From contig NZ_LT960614.1 in NCBI RefSeq assembly GCF_900231165.1, forward strand, positions 3,597,501 to 3,661,500: a stretch of 64,000 nucleotides of DNA, written 5' to 3'. Under the pieces are notes generated by a model, which ran no database searches, had not been told where the DNA came from, and saw only the letters and a list, made by a program, of their open reading frames with translations. A program made the translations under genes and the position numbers. Source of the DNA: Hartmannibacter diazotrophicus (lineage in GTDB: Bacteria > Pseudomonadota > Alphaproteobacteria > Rhizobiales > Pleomorphomonadaceae). This document shows positions 60,258-64,000 of the stretch, one piece after another. Position 1 is the first letter of the stretch. Every line of letters begins with the position of its first letter.

Positions 60258-61658
60258 ATGTCCATGGACCTTCTGCACCAGTCCGGCGCCGAGATCGCCT
60301 CTGCCGTCAAGCGCCGCGAGGTTTCGGCCCGCGACATCGCGATCCGCGCCATCGAGACCGTTTCCGCCATCGACGAAAAGCTTCATGCCTTCACCGACGT
60401 CACCGCCGACCGTGCGCTGGCCGAGGCCGATGCGGTGGACGCAATGATTGCCAAGGGCCAGGCACCCGTGCTCGCCGGCGTTCCCTATGCGGTGAAGAAC
60501 CTCTACGACATCGAGGGCGTCACGACCCGCGCCGGCTCGAGGATCAATCGCGATAATCCCCCCGCCGCGGCCGACGCCACGCTGATCTCGAAGCTGAAGA
60601 CCGCCGGCGCGCTGCTGATCGGCGGGCTCAACATGGGCGAATACGCCTATGACTTCACCGGCGAGAACATCCACGACGGCAATGCGCTGAACCCGCACGA
60701 TCCCGGCCGCATGTCGGGTGGCTCCTCCGGCGGCTCGGGCACGGCGGTCGCCTCGGGCATGGTCCCGGTCGCGCTCGGGTCCGACACGAACGGCTCGATC
60801 CGCGTCCCGGCGTCCTTCTGCGGTCTCTTCGGCCTGAAGCCGACCTTCGGTCGCCTTTCCCGCGTCAACACCTTCCCCTTCGTCGCCAATCTGGACCATC
60901 TCGGCCCGATGGCGCGCTCGGCCGAGGATCTGGCGCTCGTCTTCGACGCCATGCAGGGCCACGATCCGCTCGACCACTGGCAGGCGAAGAAGCCGATTCT
61001 GCCGACGGTCTCCGAATTGAAGCGGGGAACGGACGGCCTGCGCATCGCCGTTGCGGGGGACTATTTCCGCAAGCGCCAGATGCCGGAGGCGAGCGCCGCC
61101 GTCGATCTCGTCGCCAAGGCGCTCGGGGCCACAGAGGAGGTCGTCATTCCCGAGGCGCTGCGCGCGCGTTCGGCCGCCTATGTCATCACCAACGCCGAGT
61201 CCTCGGGCCTGCACCTGAAGCAGCTTCAGGCACGCGCCGCCGACTATGATCCCGACACCCGCGATCGCTTCATCGCTGGCGCCTTCGTGCCGGGGGCCTG
61301 GGTGGTCGCGGCCCATCGCTTCCGGACGTGGTTCCGCGAGGAAATGCGCAAGATGTTCGAGACGGTGGATGTGATCCTCGCTCCGGCGACGCCGTTCCAC
61401 GCGCCGAAGTCCGGCACCAAGACCGTCGTTCTCGACGGCGAGGAACTGCCGGCCCGCGCCAACATCGGCATCTTCACCCAGCCGATCTCCTTCATCGGCC
61501 TTCCGGTGGTCGCCGTGCCTGTCTGGCTCGATGGCGCCAAGCTACCGATCGGCGTCCAGGTCATTGCGCCTGCCTGGCGCGAGGACATCGCCCTGCGCGT
61601 CGCCCACCAGTTGCAGATGGACGGCATCGCCCGGGCGCCTGTGGCCATGATCGCATAG
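60258..61658 (+). CDS. atzE: 1-carboxybiuret hydrolase AtzE
   Basis: A 466-residue amidase-signature enzyme. The Ser-cisSer-Lys triad: Lys in VPYAVKNLYDIEG (near residue 78), cis-Ser in GGSSGGSGTAVASG (near 155), and nucleophile Ser in GSDTNGSIRVPAS (near 178). It deaminates 1-carboxybiuret to urea-1,3-dicarboxylate, the AtzF substrate. It starts at ATG 60258, 4 bp after atzG. It is the last enzyme of the operon and is followed after 33 bp by the GntR regulator. Confidence 0.92.
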   Translation: MSMDLLHQSGAEIASAVKRREVSARDIAIRAIETVSAIDEKLHAFTDVTADRALAEADAVDAMIAKGQAPVLAGVPYAVKNLYDIEGVTTRAGSRINRDNPPAAADATLISKLKTAGALLIGGLNMGEYAYDFTGENIHDGNALNPHDPGRMSGGSSGGSGTAVASGMVPVALGSDTNGSIRVPASFCGLFGLKPTFGRLSRVNTFPFVANLDHLGPMARSAEDLALVFDAMQGHDPLDHWQAKKPILPTVSELKRGTDGLRIAVAGDYFRKRQMPEASAAVDLVAKALGATEEVVIPEALRARSAAYVITNAESSGLHLKQLQARAADYDPDTRDRFIAGAFVPGAWVVAAHRFRTWFREEMRKMFETVDVILAPATPFHAPKSGTKTVVLDGEELPARANIGIFTQPISFIGLPVVAVPVWLDGAKLPIGVQVIAPAWREDIALRVAHQLQMDGIARAPVAMIA

Positions 61659-61691
61659 GAAGGCCCGGCGAGGGTCGCTGGCAAGGGAACC

Positions 61692-62420
61692 ATGAACGAG
61701 CGGATCAAGACGGCAAGATCGAAGCGCAGACCGGCGGGGCGGACACGAACCGAGGACCTCCGGCTGCAGCTTGCCGACGAGATCATGCGCGGCGAGCTGA
61801 AGCCGGGAACCCCGCTCGACGAAGCCCGTATTGCCGCGCGGTTCGGTGTGTCACGCACGCCGGTCCGTGAGGCCCTGCGCCAGCTTGGCGCTGGCGGCCT
61901 CATCGAGCTTCGGCCCCATCGCGGCGCGGTCGTCGCGCCCTTCTCTGCGACCAAATTCGGCGAACTCTTCATGGCCATGGCGGAACTCGAAGGGCTCTGC
62001 GCCGGAATGGCCGCCATGAACATGACCGCGCAGGACCGCCACGAGATGGAACGCACGCACGCGACCCTGCGCGATCTCATTCGCACCGGCGATCCGCAGC
62101 GCTACCACGAGGTCAACGAGGCCTTTCACAATTCCATCTATGCCGGCGCGCACAACAGCCACATCGCCGAGCTGACGCTCTCCACCCGCCTGCGCCTGCA
62201 ACCATTCCGCCGCGCGCAGTTCCGCAACCTTGCGCGCCTCGCCCTCTCCTATGCGGAGCATGACAAGGTGGTTCAGGCGATCCTGCGGGGGGACAGGGAC
62301 GGGGCGGCGACGGCGATGCGCGACCACATCATCATCGTGCGCGACGCTGCCGAAGACTATGTCGAAAGCTTTGACCATCCGGACTTCGGCCCGGCGGACC
62401 TTGTCAGCGAGGAGACCTGA
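61692..62420 (+). CDS. GntR-family regulator, FadR/FCD subfamily
   Basis: A 242-residue regulator. The winged helix spans ~20-85 (LRLQLADEIMRGELKPGTPLDE; RFGVSRTPVREALRQLGAGG). The all-helical FCD ligand domain spans ~95-225, with probable metal ligands in Asp/His positions (NEAFHNSIY and AEHDKVVQAI). FCD regulators usually bind small carboxylates or, in rare cases, ureides. The position at the operon end suggests it adjusts expression by pathway intermediate, in addition to sigma-54 control. Confidence 0.9.
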   Translation: MNERIKTARSKRRPAGRTRTEDLRLQLADEIMRGELKPGTPLDEARIAARFGVSRTPVREALRQLGAGGLIELRPHRGAVVAPFSATKFGELFMAMAELEGLCAGMAAMNMTAQDRHEMERTHATLRDLIRTGDPQRYHEVNEAFHNSIYAGAHNSHIAELTLSTRLRLQPFRRAQFRNLARLALSYAEHDKVVQAILRGDRDGAATAMRDHIIIVRDAAEDYVESFDHPDFGPADLVSEET

Positions 62421-62477
62421 ATGGCCCCTCGTTCCGCAACGACGACATCTGGCCGGAAAACCAGGATGCGAAAGGCG

Positions 62478-63104
62478 TCAGCCGGCGGCTTCCTGCGCCG
62501 GAGCGGCAAGGCCGAGCCAGTCGACGATCTCGCCGAGATGCGCGATGTCGGCGCCGAGCCGCAGCACGCGGGCGCCGGCCGCTTCGGCGGCGCGCTGGCC
62601 GGTGAGGCTGTCCTCGACCACAAGCATCTCCGCCGGATGCACGCCGAACCGCTCCGCCGCCGTCAGATAGGGCTCGGGGTGAGGCTTTCCGACCGAGACA
62701 TCGTCCCGGCTGATCGTGAAATCCGTCAGATGGCCGATGCCGAGCGAGGCGATATTCGCGTCGACGATGCGCCGGATCGAATTGGAAACGCAGGAGAGCC
62801 GAAGCCCGTTGGCTTTCAGGTGATGCATGGTCTCCAGCGCGCCGGGCATCGGCTGCAGGCCGGCAAGGCCCGCGAGATATTCCTCGAGGATTTCGCCCAT
62901 CCAGACCGTCTGCGTCAGGCTCTCCGGATAGCCGCCTTTGAGATAGAGCCAGACGTCGTCCATGCTGGTGCCGGTGTGATCGGGCTCGACGGGCGAGATG
63001 ACCACGCCATAGCGTGTGGAGACCGTCTGCAGGGCCTCGAAATGCAGCGGCTCGCTGTCCACGAGCGTTCCGTCGATGTCGAAGGCGACTGCCCTGATCT
63101 CCAT
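62478..63104 (-). CDS. HAD-superfamily phosphatase (beta-PGM/phosphoglycolate-like)
   Basis: A 208-residue hydrolase. Motif I is FDIDGTLVDSE at residues 7-17, motif II Ser in LSCVSNS near 105, motif III Lys in SVGKPHPEPY near 140, and motif IV VVEDSLTGQRAAEAAG near 165. The helical cap between motifs I and II is of type C1. ATG at 63104 starts directly on the conserved MEIRAVAFDIDGT. It likely dephosphorylates a sugar phosphate or pyrimidine nucleotide; no specific substrate is evident. Confidence 0.88.
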   Translation of the reverse strand: MEIRAVAFDIDGTLVDSEPLHFEALQTVSTRYGVVISPVEPDHTGTSMDDVWLYLKGGYPESLTQTVWMGEILEEYLAGLAGLQPMPGALETMHHLKANGLRLSCVSNSIRRIVDANIASLGIGHLTDFTISRDDVSVGKPHPEPYLTAAERFGVHPAEMLVVEDSLTGQRAAEAAGARVLRLGADIAHLGEIVDWLGLAAPAQEAAG

Positions 63105-63221
63105 TCTCTTCTCCTCTTCGAATGGCCGTTGAGTGCCATTCCCGGACACGGAGGGCAAGTGGTCTTCGACGACCTTTTCCGCAAGTCCCCTCCCCGTCCG
63201 CAGCTGTAACGAGCGTTTTTC

Positions 63222-64000
63222 ATGTTTGATCTTCTTCTCCGGCAGGCCCGCACGCCGGGTCGGACCGCCCCGGTCGACATCGGCATCGCGGACGGGCGCA
63301 TCGCCGCCGTCGAACCCCGGATCGACGCCAACATGCACGCCTTCGTTTGCGACGGCGGGCTCGTTTTTCGCGGCTTCGTCGACAGCCATATCCATCTCGA
63401 CAAGGCCTGCATCATGGATCGCTGCCGGCTCTGCGAGGGAACGCTGAAGGAGGCCATCACCGAGACCGCCGCCGCCAAACGCGGCTTCACCCGCGAGGAC
63501 GTGCGCGAGCGTGGCCGGACGGTGCTGGAAAAAGCGGTCGGCTTCGGCACGACGCGCATGCGCACCCATGTCGAGGTCGATCCTCGCGTCGGGCTTGCCT
63601 CCTTCGAGGCCATCCTCCAGTTGAAAAGCGACTTTGCGGATTTCCTCGACCTGCAAATCTGCGTCTTCCCGCAGGAGGGCCTTACCAACGACCCCGGCAC
63701 GGAAGAGCTTCTCGACGAAGCGCTGTCGAACGGCGCCGATCTCCTCGGCGGCTGCCCCTATACGGACACCGACCCGGACGAGCAGATCCGCCGCCTCTTC
63801 CTCCTGGCCGAACGGCACGGCGTCGATCTCGATTTCCACCTCGACTTCGATCTGGAGCCGACTGGTGGCAGCCTTGCCGCAATCGTTGCCGCGACCCGGC
63901 GGCATGGCTATGGCGGACGCGTTGCCATCGGCCACGTGACGAAGCTCTCCGCCCTGCCGAAAGATGTGCTGGAACGCACCGCCGAAACGCTCGCCGAGGC
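63222..64000 (+). CDS. Cytosine deaminase/AtzC-like amidohydrolase (cut by window end)
   Basis: The first 259 residues of an amidohydrolase; the gene runs off the window. Metal ligands typical of the CodA/AtzC branch are visible: His-x-His in FVDSHIHLDKA near residue 56, Gln/His in the strand QICVFPQEG near 145, His in DFHLDFDLEP near 205, and His in AIGHVTK near 235. The N-terminus MFDLLLRQARTPGRTAPVDI is usual. E. coli CodA deaminates cytosine, and AtzC removes amines from N-alkylammelide to give cyanuric acid; next to AtzD, a triazine or pyrimidine deaminase is plausible. It is divergent from the HAD gene. Confidence 0.82.
   Translation, partial: MFDLLLRQARTPGRTAPVDIGIADGRIAAVEPRIDANMHAFVCDGGLVFRGFVDSHIHLDKACIMDRCRLCEGTLKEAITETAAAKRGFTREDVRERGRTVLEKAVGFGTTRMRTHVEVDPRVGLASFEAILQLKSDFADFLDLQICVFPQEGLTNDPGTEELLDEALSNGADLLGGCPYTDTDPDEQIRRLFLLAERHGVDLDFHLDFDLEPTGGSLAAIVAATRRHGYGGRVAIGHVTKLSALPKDVLERTAETLAE

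Overview
The window is high-GC DNA from an alphaproteobacterium, most likely Hyphomicrobiales/Rhizobiaceae. This is judged from the dense ABC and tripartite tricarboxylate transporters, a rhizobial RIME-type intergenic repeat (about 52663-52803), a perfect FNR/FixK box, and close resemblance of a biuret hydrolase here to the Rhizobium enzyme. No rRNA, tRNA, CRISPR array or insertion sequence was seen. Genes are tightly packed, and many neighbours overlap by ATGA.

Layout. 1-5.7 kb: a peptide-type ABC transporter followed by allophanate hydrolase (AtzF). 5.7-9.3 kb: an AT-rich intergenic stretch, two small membrane proteins, a polyprenyl-phosphate sugar transferase and a metallophosphatase. 9.4-11.3 kb: a two-domain 3-dehydroshikimate dehydratase. 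11.6-21.6 kb: two divergent sets of mostly uncharacterised envelope proteins (IalB-like/PPC protein, glycine-zipper lipoprotein, trypsin-like protease, OmpA-like protein, CsgG-like protein and three unknowns). 21.6-33.8 kb: a small membrane protein behind an FNR/FixK box, an oxidoreductase, modEABC with a Mo-box, RarD, a BNR-repeat protein, a fructosamine-kinase family protein, a diguanylate cyclase and a zinc metallopeptidase. 33.9-38.7 kb (minus strand): a guanidine-I (ykkC) riboswitch, a NitT/TauT-type ABC transporter, a guanidinase-type ureohydrolase and a histidine-rich protein that is a candidate nickel chaperone. 39.1-50 kb: a B12 radical SAM enzyme, WrbA, tctCBA, a periplasmic PDC-type sensor protein, TerC, and a small leader ORF with an extreme Shine-Dalgarno. 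Intergenic DNA from 43.3 to 47.6 kb carries four exact copies of the palindrome TGGCATGCCA. 50-64 kb: a 2OG oxygenase, then a nitrogen-scavenging operon behind a canonical sigma-54 promoter. That operon encodes a BMP-type ABC transporter, formamidase, biuret hydrolase, cyanuric acid hydrolase, a second isochorismatase-like hydrolase, AtzG and AtzE, followed by a GntR regulator, a HAD phosphatase and a cytosine-deaminase-like gene cut by the window edge.

How it fits together. The window encodes nearly complete routes for recovering nitrogen from small guanidino and ureide compounds. Cyanuric acid would go to 1-carboxybiuret (AtzD), then urea-1,3-dicarboxylate (AtzEG), then ammonia and CO2 (AtzF). 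Biuret would go to allophanate (BiuH), then AtzF. Guanidine would go to urea and ammonia (guanidinase). Each route has its own uptake system, and the regulation is visible in sequence: a guanidine riboswitch on one and a nitrogen-type sigma-54 promoter on the other. The divergent envelope gene sets at 11.6-21.6 kb are the best candidate for a system without a known description.
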